This document shows, one piece after another, positions 26,617 to 36,844 of a DNA stretch of 44,044 bases. Position numbers and translations under genes: made by a program. This DNA comes from Spirochaetota bacterium (GTDB taxonomy: Bacteria > Spirochaetota > Spirochaetia > SPDA01 > B32-G16). The notes under the pieces are model-generated. The model did no database searches. It saw nothing but the letters and a program-made list of their open reading frames with translations, and was not told the origin of the DNA. Numbering within the stretch: the stretch's first letter is position 1; each line of letters begins with the position of its first letter. The stretch is from positions 1-44,044 of the forward strand of contig QNBH01000007.1 of the NCBI GenBank assembly GCA_003645645.1, in the 5' to 3' direction.

Positions 26617-27282
26617 ATGATAATCTACGTTACAATTAAGATAAGAGGTATGGCTTTGCGAAGAGTTTTTATTCTGTTTCTTACATTTATTTTGTTTTTA
26701 TTTTTATCTTCGGATAACGTTTTCCTCCACGCGCAAGATAACGATGAGAGAGAAGAAGATGGTGTTGTGACGCTTCAGTATTATTCGCTGGGAGACCAGA
26801 TGTTTTCCATAAATTTGGGTTTATTGGTACCGCTCTTTTTTCACAACCCCGAAGGAGGTATAACCAAAACCAACCTTTCCCTTGGAGGTGTAGGTTCTCT
26901 GGAGTGGGATGCATTTCTAAACAATAATCTTTCCCTTGGAGGAGAATTGGGTGGTGGTTTCACCATAAGCCCTCTTAAGAGGGTTTTAATAATGATTCCC
27001 ATAACAGTCAAAATGAGCTATTTTATAAGAAAATATCCCTTCGAATTTCCTCTGTTCCTGAGTGCCGGGATATGCTTTACAAAACTGGACGATCTGCTTT
27101 ACATAGGCCCTATAGTTAAACCCGGATTCTCTGCCTATTGGAATATAACTCCCCAGTGGGCCATCGGTATAAATGCTGCATACTGGTGGGTACCAGAGTT
27201 TTACCTTAAGGGAAACTTAAAAGAACAGGCAAGGTTTGGAAACTTTGCAGAGTTCTCACTTTCGGGATTATACCACTTTTAA
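26617..27282 (+). CDS. Predicted small beta-barrel outer-membrane protein
   Basis: 221 residues if started at 26617 (GGAGG touches the ATG); an ATG at residue 12 (26650) begins a more typical signal peptide, RRVFILFLTFILFLFLSS, and may be the true start. After cleavage near AQDND the chain alternates polar and hydrophobic residues in short strands with turns (FSINLGLLVPLFF, LSLGGELGGGFTISP, WAIGINAAYWWVP) and ends LSGLYHF, a C-terminal aromatic beta-signal. This fits an eight-stranded OmpW/OmpA-type barrel like those proposed in treponemes. No ligand is known. It is followed closely by a lipoprotein gene. Confidence 0.7.
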   Translation: MIIYVTIKIRGMALRRVFILFLTFILFLFLSSDNVFLHAQDNDEREEDGVVTLQYYSLGDQMFSINLGLLVPLFFHNPEGGITKTNLSLGGVGSLEWDAFLNNNLSLGGELGGGFTISPLKRVLIMIPITVKMSYFIRKYPFEFPLFLSAGICFTKLDDLLYIGPIVKPGFSAYWNITPQWAIGINAAYWWVPEFYLKGNLKEQARFGNFAEFSLSGLYHF

Positions 27283-27295
27283 AGGGAATAATGAT

Positions 27296-28432
27296 ATGAG
27301 AATAAAGACTGCCTCTATATTTCTTTTTGCAATACTGCTCCTGGTCTTACTCTTTTCATGTGAAGAAAATAGCATAGCTGTTTTTTACAGCCTTGAGCAT
27401 GAATCTGAAGTCGAAGATAATAAGAGTCTGGACAACGATATTACCGTAACAAATATAGAAAGATTTGGCGATTATTACTACATATCTGCGGGTAACCTTT
27501 ACAGAAGAGATACAAAAGGTAGCACCCAAAAATGGGTTCGCCATTCAGAGTGGCCGGGCTGGGACTCTGCAACCGGAGAATTAAAAGATGGGCTCTGCAC
27601 CGAGTTTACGGTTTTCAACGAAACCATATACGCCATCTTCTACTCTGTTGACGGCACTGAAACCGGGTTGTTCCAGTATAAGGGCAATGAATGGAAAAAA
27701 ATTGAAAATGGGTTAACAGGTCTTCGTCTCGATAAGATACTTTCAATAAATCAAACGCTGTTCGTAGCAGCTAGAGACAGCGGCTCATCCTCCTGGAAGC
27801 TCTACTTCTCCCGGGACGGCGAATCCTTTACAGACACGGGTATCGGCGATTTTTTCAGACCCATTATTTCGGGAACGTGGGTTCCTGATACCGCTGCCAC
27901 AGATAGCGGGACCTTTTACCTTGTTACAGGGAAGAAGGTCTACTCCGGAGATGATCCAGAAAATCTATCGGTTGCAGAAGATTTCCCTTCAGCGGATAAC
28001 GGGTATGGGGGCATTTACTACTCCAGAGCCCTCAAAGTCCTGTTTTTATCAACAGCAGACGGTTATGTGCATGCAAATGATGGCTCCGGATGGGGAACAA
28101 GCAACCAGGCCGAAGGTGTTTCTCTCACAGATATGGAAGAGCTAAATGTAGATGACAATATTGTTATAGTGGTTGGCTCTTCCAATGGATATTACGAAAT
28201 TATAGTCGCCGAAGAAACCGGTTTGGATAAAGATAATATAGTCCTGCGAATTCCGGGTACCGGGGCCTATTATTCTACAAACATCAATTACCTCAATACA
28301 ACTCTTTCATCGGCAGTCATTCTTAAGTTTTACAGAGATGAAGAAAAGGATTACCTCTTCGGCTGTACATCTGGAGAAGGTTTGTGGAGAAACCAGCAGG
28401 CTAACGGCTATAGATTGTGGAATCGTGAGTAA
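27296..28432 (+). CDS. Lipoprotein, possibly beta-propeller
   Basis: 378 residues from ATG 27296, which has AGGG nine bases upstream; a longer reading would overlap the barrel gene. Signal with lipobox LFSC (Cys22). The mature part carries repeated strand/turn blocks with aromatic and Gly/Asp-rich turns (GDYYYISAGNLYRRD, ETGLFQYKGNEWKKIENG, SWKLYFSRDGESFTDTG, GYGGIYYSRALKVLFLSTADG, YLFGCTSGEGLWRN), which is suggestive of a beta-propeller. Function is unknown. It ends six bases from the stop of the giant repeat protein on the other strand. Confidence 0.75.
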   Translation: MRIKTASIFLFAILLLVLLFSCEENSIAVFYSLEHESEVEDNKSLDNDITVTNIERFGDYYYISAGNLYRRDTKGSTQKWVRHSEWPGWDSATGELKDGLCTEFTVFNETIYAIFYSVDGTETGLFQYKGNEWKKIENGLTGLRLDKILSINQTLFVAARDSGSSSWKLYFSRDGESFTDTGIGDFFRPIISGTWVPDTAATDSGTFYLVTGKKVYSGDDPENLSVAEDFPSADNGYGGIYYSRALKVLFLSTADGYVHANDGSGWGTSNQAEGVSLTDMEELNVDDNIVIVVGSSNGYYEIIVAEETGLDKDNIVLRIPGTGAYYSTNINYLNTTLSSAVILKFYRDEEKDYLFGCTSGEGLWRNQQANGYRLWNRE

Positions 28433-28438
28433 GAAAAA

Positions 28439-31400
28439 TCACCTATTTACATCATCATAGTACTCGTCTGCACCGATATCGTACTTTGGAGTAATGCCGC
28501 GTTGGGGGTTGGGTCGCCTTTCTCCCTCCCAATCTACCGAAGGCCCCTTGTTTTTACTTACATCTACACCAGAATCAACACAAATTGAAGATTCATTCAG
28601 TTTAAGCTCTCCGGCCTTGGTAACCTTGAAAGTCTGATTGAATTCCTCGCTTATATTACCATGCCTTGTACCTCCAAAGGGTTTGCCGTCCGAGATATCG
28701 AGTTGTTTAACCGAATTGATATCCCCTTTATCCGTTCTTAAAACAGTCTTAAAACCGTTAAAATTATTGGATAGAATTTCTGACTGGACTTCCCCCTGCA
28801 GAGCCACTGCTATTCCCCGTGTAATAGAATCCTTTCGTAAGACAATATTATTTATAATTCTCAATATGCCCTCACCCTTTAGCAAAAATACTATGGTCGA
28901 TCTTTCTCCGGTACCATGAATCATTGTATTGTTAAACCAGTCTATGGAAGAATCCATTATCTCTGCACCTATAAAATCTTTCGTTTCTCCTGTAAAGATA
29001 TGATTGGTAAACACCGCTCCTTTACTGTCTGCAATTCTAAAAATATAGAGAAACTCTTCTGTATTTTCACCCCGTATTGTATTTCGCTCCAGATGAACCT
29101 CACCTTCTCTTAACTGAATGGCTGCCGCTCCTCTATCCCCACGAGCAACAATTGTACTTGAAGTGAATACCAGTTTTGCCCTTTCGGCATCTACGGCAGT
29201 GCCGATCCTCGCTCCTTTTTCTGAATAGATTTGTGAATTACTGCATATAATAGACCCGTTTCTTAATAATACTGCAATGGAGCCGGCGCTTCCCTCTCCG
29301 GAGTTTATCTCAGAGTTATTAAGACGCAGATTAACACCTTCCGCATCAATTGCAACTGTCTTCTTGCCTCTGCCGGGTAAGAGGCGGCTGTTTGTTATAT
29401 CTGCTTTTACTTCCTCTTCCTTCCCTCCTTGCCGTAGAAAGAGAAGAGTGGTATTTTCTCCCTTCTCTGCTCCTTCCATGACCGAGTAATCTATGCTCAG
29501 TTCGCCTCCGGAAACAGATACAAGCTTCAAGTTTCCGGGATTATCGAACTTAAAAAGAGAGTTTGCTATATAGAGTTTACCCCCTTCCTGCTTAATCGCT
29601 TCTCCTTCATAACCTTCTTCGAGGGCTATATTAACTCTTTCGAGTTGCATTCCCCCCCTTCTTGAAAGGAGAAGGGTCGGCGCAAGAGCCTTATCCGCAG
29701 AAATTGAAATCTCTCTTAATGTAAGATTACCACCTTCTACCGTAAAGAGGGGCTTATTTTTCGGGAAGTAACTACCTGGTTTTATAAAGGTCTTATCTGT
29801 ATCATCCTCCCGCCTCCAGTTACGGTAATCGAATCCTCCTTCCACCGTAATCTCATTTTTTAATGTGAAGGAATTTTCAAGATAGTGAGTTCCACTATCC
29901 AAAAGGATGGTGTTTCTCTCGCCAGAGGAAACATATTCAAGGGCTCTCTGGAGAGTGCGTAGTGGTTGATCTTTCGTACCTTTCTGCTCATCATTTCCCG
30001 ATTTAGAAACATAAACCCTTTTTCTGTCGATGAATATACGAATATCACCTGTTGTGACGCTCCTGTTACCTGCTGTATCAACGGTATAGGCGGAAATTAA
30101 ATAGGATAAGAAAACTCCCGGTTTCGAAGATAAAGTAACCGGGCCTGTGTAGAGTTTAAACTCTTCTTCTGAAAGTTTAAAACTTTCGTCTTCTTCTTTT
30201 TTTACCTTGTAATAGATTTCGCCTTCTGAAGAATGTAGTGTGAAAACACAATCATCATGATAGGTTTCTCCATCCTCTATGCCGGAAACCTCCGGTGGCA
30301 ACGGTTTTGTTTTATCGATTATAAACGAGAGGGTCTGCTCCCTGCTGCCAAAGAGGTCTTTCTTATCTTCAAATAGTCTTACTCTTATAGTATAACGGAC
30401 CGTCTCTCCTTCTGCAGCGTCAAAAATAAGTGAATCCTCTAAAATAGGAGAGAATCTGTTTACATGGGATGGTATATCTTTACCATGAGCCGTCTCATAT
30501 CGGATTAATCCCTCGGGAAATACCCTTTTTAGAGTTATTCTTTCGTTATAGAGATGGTTGTTTTCAGCTCCTGTAATAAGGGTTTGTGGTGCCGATATCA
30601 GCTTTTTTGATTTTGTAAAAAGTCCGGTACGGTTTCCGGCATTGTCCTCCGCGAAATATTCGATGGTTATACTTTCCGTTTTTTCTGGAATTGCAATCTC
30701 CACCGGATCGGTGTACAAAGAGAAATCTTCGATAAACACGGGTGATTGGAATGGAGACCCCGAGAGTCCTGTTCTGTAATAGATTTTATCACCAGTTATT
30801 TTTTTTAACGAGATAATTACCCTCTTAACCTCATCCGAATCAATAACATTAATCTCCGGTGAAGGAATCGAAAGAGGATCGGGAGGTTTTCTATCTATAG
30901 TAAAACTTTTAAACAGTGGTTCGGGGCTTTGATTTCCCGCACTATCCACTGCAATTGAGCTTAAATAGAAGGTTATCTCCCTGTTCTCTTCACCGGATAT
31001 GAGAACAGGCTCAACAAACAGGGGTGAAGATTCCGGTGAAGGAATCCGCAGTGTCTCTCCTTCTCTAGTTAACTCATAATATATGTTTTCTTCTTCGGAA
31101 TCGGCAAAATCAAGTAATATAGGATCACCGGTTTTCCATTCTATGGGAATTCCGAGGGGCTTTGGAGTACCCGGTGGCATGCGGTCTATTATAAACCTGT
31201 ATGGATCTTCCATGACAGTACGATTACCTGCAGCATCTGTTACTCCGATTTTAAGACTGTATTTTATCTCTTCGCCTTTTCTGCCTCTTAATACAAGCGG
31301 CGTTGTAAGGGGTAAACCCATATTACCAAAAGGATCGGGAAGTGGTTTTTCGGTTTCCGAGTAAACTGCAAACGCCCTATGCCCGGCTGGAAGAGAAGAG

Positions 31401-33985
31401 ACTCCTATTTCAACTACCCTATTGTAGATTCCTCCATCGATGACTCCTGAAATCTCGGGTAATTCGGGGGGTTTTTTATCAATGGTGAATGTATAAATAG
31501 TCTCATCAAGTGTAGTATTGCCTGCTATATCTTCTACACCTATCTTAATTTGAAACTTCCTCTCCTCACCATCGGGGATGTCAAACTTAAGAGGTTTATC
31601 TATAAGCAGCCACTCTTCTCCAAAGGGGTCGGGCGGCGGATTCTCCCCTTCGGAATAACTTATAAATATTTTGTCTCCCTCATCCTCAGGAATTGCCACG
31701 AGAGAAACTTCTTCCCTGTAAACTCCTCCGTTTTTTATACCGGAAATCTTAGGAACCGATGGTGGCTTGAGGTCAATTGTAAAAGTAATTGTTTTAATAT
31801 TTCCGTGATCGGAATAAGGGACGCTTACAGGGAGAAACTTTATTCTATAGGTAATTTCCTCATCCGGCTCTCCTTTGAAAGTAAGTGGACCTGTAACTTG
31901 AGGAGAGTCCAACCCGGGCTCTTCAGGCTCAGTTCCGTCTGAGGTATGGGTGTAATAAACTTTAACATTCTGCTTCGTCTCTTCGAGCCTCAGGGTGATT
32001 TCCTCTTTATTGTAGTGCCCGCCATTTATCACACCAATTACAGACGGAACTTCCGGTAACGATCTGTCTACTTTAAAGGTAAGAGGTCCTGAGAGAGTGC
32101 TCATATTTCCATAACTATCTCTGGATAAGGCGGAGAGACTGTATTCTGTAATCTTTCCGTAATTTCCGGGAAGAAAGAGAGGTTCTGTATATTTTTTTCC
32201 ATAGATTATAGGATGGGGCGGTGAGGAACCATCCTCTGTAATGGAGTAGTATATTTCTTCCTCTCCCGTTAAGAGAACAATCCCTTCCTGGAACCTTATC
32301 TCCGGAGGCTGGGGCGGATTGCGGTCCGATATTATTTCTATTGGAACTACTTCAGAAATATTACCGGCAGGATCAACGGCGGCAAAAAGGAAGAAGAATG
32401 AAAGATCCATCCCAAAAGGGACGGAAAGAGAGATAAGTTCATCCGTACTGGGAGATTGGAGAGATGGGTTTTCTGCTGGATATCCATCGTATTCAAGTAT
32501 GTAGTGGATTTTTGAACCCGGTTCTGTCTCTATCATGAGAAACGGTGGGGTTTGCTCCGATATTTTCACAATTGGTTTCTCTGGAGGCACTTTATCATAC
32601 GTGATTATTTCTGTTGTTTCTGCACTTTTTTTCCCGTTGGGCGAAAATGCAACAGCCCGGATCGTTATCGAACCGGAAGATCTTTCTTCGGGAAGTTCCA
32701 GTTTAAATGGATTCTGATATTTGTTTGAGTTTTTATCCGGAGTAGTTCCGTCTATAGTATAATATACTTCGCAGTATTCGGGACTTTCTATTTTTACTGA
32801 AATTGGTCTATTAATCGGGGGCAATTCACTTAATACAACCGTGGGTTCTAGGGGTATGCGATCATCTATTATAAAAAAATAACGAAACTCAGCCCCCGAC
32901 TCTGCTTTATCGTTTACTGTTACCATTCTCAAGGTAATAAATCTTAAACTTCCCGGAACGGGTTTGAGGGCGAACTCTTCCTGGTAATAACCATCGCTTC
33001 CACCCGGTGTCCTTTCCGAAAAACAGTATTTGACTTTTTTCGTAGAGGAGACTTCAACCGTAACAGGCTGAGTGTATACACCGCTTCCAAGGCTTGTTTT
33101 TACTACTTCTGAAGGGCTTACAGAAAAATGAACACTCTTTTTAACAATTTTAGAGGAGTTTTCCTCCTTCCCTGCTATATTAAGGATAATGTCTCCCTCC
33201 TCGGCTATTTCCACAGGTTTGCTGTAGGGAATCCCCTCTCTCTCGGGATCCTTCTCGTTAAAAGAGTATCTTATCCATTCAAAACCTTTATCCGAGATAT
33301 AGAGAAATTGCCTGTTGGCAAACTTACCGGGCACAGGGCTTAAAACTTCAAGCTCGGGTTTCTCCTCATCCTTTCTACCCTTAAGAATGTATTTCCAGCT
33401 TTTGAGCGCGCTCTTGTTTCCGGCCTTATCTTTTTTGTAGGCAACCAGTGTGTACTGAGCTGTTTCTCCAGGTGATACTGGTAGAGACAGTGGTTTCCCA
33501 TCCCACACCTTACCGTTTTTATCGATAGGTTGGTTGATACTGTAAATTACAGAGTCTTCCGATTCATCCTCAAAACTTATCTCAAGGGAATGTGAATATT
33601 CTCCCGAAGGAAGGGAAACTGTTGGGTCAGAAGGAGGTTTTTTATCGATCACATATCGAAAAGATTCTCTTTCCAGAGTCTGTCCTGATATCGAATCGGA
33701 AGTTTTTCTTGCCTCAATATGAAGTGTATATTCTCTCTCTTCTCCTCTGATAGCCGAAAGGATAAGAGGAATACGGTATAGAACAGGAGTTTTTGTTTTA
33801 CTCTGCTCAAACCAGTATGAGAGAGATACCTCATCGGTTTTAGTATATAGCACAACCCTTTGATCGGAAGAAAAGTATCCACCTTTATTAGAAATGTCAA
33901 AGAGTTTTGGTGATGCTGAGAGGGCAAATGACCCCACCAACAAAAAGTAAAGAGAAAAGCACAGATGAAGATTCTTATTCTTCAT
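28439..33985 (-). CDS. Giant secreted repeat protein with C-terminal beta-helix
   Basis: 1848 residues, the largest gene here. A signal peptide (about 1-25, ending FALSA) is followed to about residue 1320 by around a dozen modules of roughly 100 residues, each opening with a variant of I/V-D-K/R-x-P-P-x-x-P and containing strands such as VYYTIDGTTPDKNS, the pattern of chitobiase/beta-hexosaminidase C-terminal (Ig-like) domains. From about 1324 (VYVSKSGNDEQKGT) to the end is a right-handed parallel beta-helix of the DUF1565/pectate-lyase type, closing with YDIGADEYYDD. It is probably periplasmic or surface-exposed; sugar binding is possible but no catalytic residues can be assigned. GGATAGAGA precedes the ATG; the PRTase gene ends three bases upstream. 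Confidence 0.88.
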   Translation of the reverse strand: MKNKNLHLCFSLYFLLVGSFALSASPKLFDISNKGGYFSSDQRVVLYTKTDEVSLSYWFEQSKTKTPVLYRIPLILSAIRGEEREYTLHIEARKTSDSISGQTLERESFRYVIDKKPPSDPTVSLPSGEYSHSLEISFEDESEDSVIYSINQPIDKNGKVWDGKPLSLPVSPGETAQYTLVAYKKDKAGNKSALKSWKYILKGRKDEEKPELEVLSPVPGKFANRQFLYISDKGFEWIRYSFNEKDPEREGIPYSKPVEIAEEGDIILNIAGKEENSSKIVKKSVHFSVSPSEVVKTSLGSGVYTQPVTVEVSSTKKVKYCFSERTPGGSDGYYQEEFALKPVPGSLRFITLRMVTVNDKAESGAEFRYFFIIDDRIPLEPTVVLSELPPINRPISVKIESPEYCEVYYTIDGTTPDKNSNKYQNPFKLELPEERSSGSITIRAVAFSPNGKKSAETTEIITYDKVPPEKPIVKISEQTPPFLMIETEPGSKIHYILEYDGYPAENPSLQSPSTDELISLSVPFGMDLSFFFLFAAVDPAGNISEVVPIEIISDRNPPQPPEIRFQEGIVLLTGEEEIYYSITEDGSSPPHPIIYGKKYTEPLFLPGNYGKITEYSLSALSRDSYGNMSTLSGPLTFKVDRSLPEVPSVIGVINGGHYNKEEITLRLEETKQNVKVYYTHTSDGTEPEEPGLDSPQVTGPLTFKGEPDEEITYRIKFLPVSVPYSDHGNIKTITFTIDLKPPSVPKISGIKNGGVYREEVSLVAIPEDEGDKIFISYSEGENPPPDPFGEEWLLIDKPLKFDIPDGEERKFQIKIGVEDIAGNTTLDETIYTFTIDKKPPELPEISGVIDGGIYNRVVEIGVSSLPAGHRAFAVYSETEKPLPDPFGNMGLPLTTPLVLRGRKGEEIKYSLKIGVTDAAGNRTVMEDPYRFIIDRMPPGTPKPLGIPIEWKTGDPILLDFADSEEENIYYELTREGETLRIPSPESSPLFVEPVLISGEENREITFYLSSIAVDSAGNQSPEPLFKSFTIDRKPPDPLSIPSPEINVIDSDEVKRVIISLKKITGDKIYYRTGLSGSPFQSPVFIEDFSLYTDPVEIAIPEKTESITIEYFAEDNAGNRTGLFTKSKKLISAPQTLITGAENNHLYNERITLKRVFPEGLIRYETAHGKDIPSHVNRFSPILEDSLIFDAAEGETVRYTIRVRLFEDKKDLFGSREQTLSFIIDKTKPLPPEVSGIEDGETYHDDCVFTLHSSEGEIYYKVKKEEDESFKLSEEEFKLYTGPVTLSSKPGVFLSYLISAYTVDTAGNRSVTTGDIRIFIDRKRVYVSKSGNDEQKGTKDQPLRTLQRALEYVSSGERNTILLDSGTHYLENSFTLKNEITVEGGFDYRNWRREDDTDKTFIKPGSYFPKNKPLFTVEGGNLTLREISISADKALAPTLLLSRRGGMQLERVNIALEEGYEGEAIKQEGGKLYIANSLFKFDNPGNLKLVSVSGGELSIDYSVMEGAEKGENTTLLFLRQGGKEEEVKADITNSRLLPGRGKKTVAIDAEGVNLRLNNSEINSGEGSAGSIAVLLRNGSIICSNSQIYSEKGARIGTAVDAERAKLVFTSSTIVARGDRGAAAIQLREGEVHLERNTIRGENTEEFLYIFRIADSKGAVFTNHIFTGETKDFIGAEIMDSSIDWFNNTMIHGTGERSTIVFLLKGEGILRIINNIVLRKDSITRGIAVALQGEVQSEILSNNFNGFKTVLRTDKGDINSVKQLDISDGKPFGGTRHGNISEEFNQTFKVTKAGELKLNESSICVDSGVDVSKNKGPSVDWEGERRPNPQRGITPKYDIGADEYYDDVNR

Positions 33986-33988
33986 TCT

Positions 33989-34603
33989 CTATCCGTTATC
34001 AAAAATAGTTAATGCCGTCTGCAATTCTGGATCATCATGGTAGTAGTATTCTTGTTTCTCATTCTCTGTTAACCCTTCCAGCTCATGGCTTAAATAGTGA
34101 ATCCAGATATTCTCTTCGGGACTCTCTATTATATGTTTCTTGCAGTAATAATCAGGATGTACCGGTACATTATAATCGAGATATTTAAAAATTTTGTAAT
34201 CATGTACCGCCACTTTAATATCCTCTCTTGGTATCCCCTTTGACATTATAAGCTCGATTAGTTTGTTTATCGTTCTTCCGGAGTCAAAAATATCGTCTAT
34301 TAGAAGTACTCGATCTCCCGTTCTAAGGTGTTCGGGGTTGTATGTCCAGCCATCGATCATTATTGCTCCCTGTTGATTGATGCTGGTATAGGAACGAGCC
34401 ACCACTGCTGCGTAAAACAGGGGTCTCCTGCCCTTTTTCTTCCTTATGAGCTTAAAATATTCGCTTATTACATTCCCAAGGTATGCTCCACCCCTTAATG
34501 AAACGTATATGATATTTGGGATAAAGTCATCTCTGTATATCCTGTAGGCCAGCTTTATGGCATTATCTCTTACTTCATTGCCTGAAACAAATATCTTTTT
34601 CAT
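33989..34603 (-). CDS. Purine-type phosphoribosyltransferase
   Basis: 204 residues of the type I PRTase fold, which joins a nucleobase to PRPP. The PRPP-binding motif VLLIDDIFDSGRT is at about 99-111, and a flexible-loop/hood arrangement (SLRGGAYLGN near 38) resembles hypoxanthine/xanthine-guanine PRTases. The C-terminal region (ENIWIHYLSHELEGL) is also of that type, as in Gpt-like proteins. Probable role: purine salvage beside the de novo genes of this window; the base cannot be assigned. The ATG has no clear ribosome-binding site and follows the HtrA stop by 12 bases. Confidence 0.82.
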   Translation of the reverse strand: MKKIFVSGNEVRDNAIKLAYRIYRDDFIPNIIYVSLRGGAYLGNVISEYFKLIRKKKGRRPLFYAAVVARSYTSINQQGAIMIDGWTYNPEHLRTGDRVLLIDDIFDSGRTINKLIELIMSKGIPREDIKVAVHDYKIFKYLDYNVPVHPDYYCKKHIIESPEENIWIHYLSHELEGLTENEKQEYYYHDDPELQTALTIFDNG

Positions 34604-34615
34604 ACTTAAAATATT

Positions 34616-36055
34616 CTACTTTAAAATGTTTGCTGTAAACCGCTCACCTTCTCTGTAACATACGAAGGAAAACTCTCTTATTTTTTTATTGTTAATAACT
34701 TTATAAAAATCCATAATATTTTTTATCTCATTCTCATTTATTTTTATTATAACATCTCCGGGGAGAATTCCTGCTTTATCCGCTTTTGTTTTATCCACTA
34801 CTTCATGAATTAGCACACCCGATTGTTGAGCCGGAAGTCTGATTCTCTCTTTTACATCCTTTGTAAGAGCAAGAACGGTAATACCCGGCCATAATTTTTC
34901 ATTCATTTCTCTTATGCTTTCCCGGTTCTCACGAGAGGCAATAGTTGCTTTTACAGTAATCGCTTTACCCGATCTTAACAATCTGAACTCGGTTTCTTTC
35001 CCGGGTTCTAAATACCCTACGATTCTTATCAGTTCATCGGGACTACCTATCGCTTTATCACCCACACTGACAATGAAATCTCCAGGTAAAATTCCCCCAA
35101 CCTCTGCAGGCGAATCCAGAAAAATGTGATATACGAAGGCTCCTTTTTTTCCGATCAGATCGAATTCTTCTGCAAGAGAAGATGAGGGTACTGCAATACT
35201 AACCCCAAGCCAACCATAACGTGCTTCTCCGTACTCGATGAAATCCTCAATTATTCTCTTTACATTATTAACCGGTATGGAAAAACCAAGCCCGATATTT
35301 CCGCCTGTAGGAGTTTGAATCCATGTATTGATACCTATGAGCTCTCCTTTAAGATTTACCAATGCACCTCCTGAATTACCCTGATTGATGGCTGCATCTG
35401 TCTGTATGTAGTTGCTGATCTCGGTTGGACCCTTTCTATCCTTGGCGCTCACAATACCTGCAGTTACCGTAAAATCAAGCCCATAGGGGTTTCCCACGGC
35501 AAGGACCCAATCACCAATGTGGACCTTATCGGAATCGCCTAAAACAGCGACAGGTATTTTGTCATCCTCTGCTTCAAATACAATGAGTGCAATATCCTGT
35601 CTGTAATCCCTTCCTACCAGAGAAGCAGTATACTTGCGCCCATCATGAAGGGTAATTATAATTTCGTCGGCTTCGCCTATAACATGATTATTTGTTAAAA
35701 CATAGTTCTTGTTTCCAGCTTTTTTTACAATCACACCTGAACCCAGCCCGGGATTACGAAACTCTCTATCTTCCGGTATTTCTTCCGGATCGGAAGGGCC
35801 AAAGTTCCACGGAAAGAAAGGAGAGTCTTCATTGTTTTCTGTATTGGGAATGATCTGTCTTCTAATCTCTACAACCTCAATTTCTACCACAACAGGAAGA
35901 ACCTTTTCTGCTACATAGCGAAAGGTGTTTTGAATTTCTCCAAGATCGGCCAGGGTCTTTCTAATCGATGGCTGTGGTGTTCTGCAGGAGAGGAAAAACA
36001 ATAGCAGGGAAATACCGATCAGGTGTTTACTTTTTAACAGATGCTTTATTTTCAT
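34616..36055 (-). CDS. HtrA/DegP-family serine protease lipoprotein
   Basis: 479 residues from ATG 36055, which lies inside the end of map (29-base overlap); a longer reading adds 13 residues without a signal. The N-terminus is a lipoprotein signal with lipobox FLSC (Cys24), so the enzyme should be membrane-anchored in the periplasm. The catalytic triad is visible as His in LTNNHVIG, Asp in YRQDIALI and Ser in GNSGGAL. Two PDZ domains follow (about 275-370 and 390-479) with GAFVYHIFLDSPAEVGGILPGD and GVLIHEVVDKTKADKAGILPGD. Expected to degrade or hold misfolded envelope proteins, alongside the SurA-like protein encoded upstream. Confidence 0.94.
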   Translation of the reverse strand: MKIKHLLKSKHLIGISLLLFFLSCRTPQPSIRKTLADLGEIQNTFRYVAEKVLPVVVEIEVVEIRRQIIPNTENNEDSPFFPWNFGPSDPEEIPEDREFRNPGLGSGVIVKKAGNKNYVLTNNHVIGEADEIIITLHDGRKYTASLVGRDYRQDIALIVFEAEDDKIPVAVLGDSDKVHIGDWVLAVGNPYGLDFTVTAGIVSAKDRKGPTEISNYIQTDAAINQGNSGGALVNLKGELIGINTWIQTPTGGNIGLGFSIPVNNVKRIIEDFIEYGEARYGWLGVSIAVPSSSLAEEFDLIGKKGAFVYHIFLDSPAEVGGILPGDFIVSVGDKAIGSPDELIRIVGYLEPGKETEFRLLRSGKAITVKATIASRENRESIREMNEKLWPGITVLALTKDVKERIRLPAQQSGVLIHEVVDKTKADKAGILPGDVIIKINENEIKNIMDFYKVINNKKIREFSFVCYREGERFTANILK

Positions 36056-36836
36056 TTTTCTCGCATCCGGTGAAAATACTCTCCATGGAGTCAAATTTAG
36101 TTAAGATTTCTGTATAGTCTTCAAAGATTGCAATTGTATGTTCGAAATGAGCGGACAACTTACCGTCTGAAGTTTCGACTGTCCATCCATCATCAAGAAT
36201 CTTTACATCGTCGGTACCTAAATTTATCATCGGTTCTATGGCAAGAACCATCCCTTTCTTAATTCGCGGATTGGGACCCGAACCGATATAATTTGGAATT
36301 TGGGGATCCTCGTGCTGAGAGAACCCTACTCCGTGCCCACAGAATTGACGTACTATACCGTATCCATGCTTTTTTGCATGCTGGTAAATTGCACGGGAAA
36401 TGTCATGTATTCTGTTTCCGAGATAAGCTACGGATATTCCTCTATACAAGCACTCCTCTGTTACTTTCAGAAGCCTTCGCGCTTCTTCTGAAACTTTGCC
36501 AATAGGTAAGGTAACGGTACAGTCACTGAAATAGCCTGACAATTCGACCCCAAGATCAATACTTATAATGTCTCCTTCTTTCAATTTCCGGTTGTTAGGA
36601 ATTCCGTGAATAACTTCCTGGTTGATCGAAGTACAAAGTGCAGAGGGGAATCCCATATAATTAAGGAAGGAAGGTTTAGCACCCCTCTTTTCTAAGATAT
36701 TCTTTGCGGTTTTTTCCAGTTCTTTAGTTGTTTGCCCGGGAGCTGTGATTTTTATAAGTTCTTTTAAGGTTTCTACTAAAATTTCTGATGCATCCCTTAT
36801 TCTGGCAATTTCGTAAGAGTTTTTGAGTTTGATCAT
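36027..36836 (-). CDS. map: Methionine aminopeptidase, type I
   Basis: Removes the initiator methionine from new proteins. 269 residues; the family usually has 250-265, the excess being a charged C-terminal tail. The five metal ligands are in place: Asp in DIISIDLGVE and in GYFSDCTVT, His in CGHGVG, Glu in LAIEPM and in AHFEHTIAI. The substrate-pocket His is in NQEVIHGIP. It follows bactofilin by eight bases, and its last 29 bases hold the HtrA start. Confidence 0.96.
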   Translation of the reverse strand: MIKLKNSYEIARIRDASEILVETLKELIKITAPGQTTKELEKTAKNILEKRGAKPSFLNYMGFPSALCTSINQEVIHGIPNNRKLKEGDIISIDLGVELSGYFSDCTVTLPIGKVSEEARRLLKVTEECLYRGISVAYLGNRIHDISRAIYQHAKKHGYGIVRQFCGHGVGFSQHEDPQIPNYIGSGPNPRIKKGMVLAIEPMINLGTDDVKILDDGWTVETSDGKLSAHFEHTIAIFEDYTEILTKFDSMESIFTGCEKNENKASVKK

Positions 36837-36844
36837 TTCTGCAA

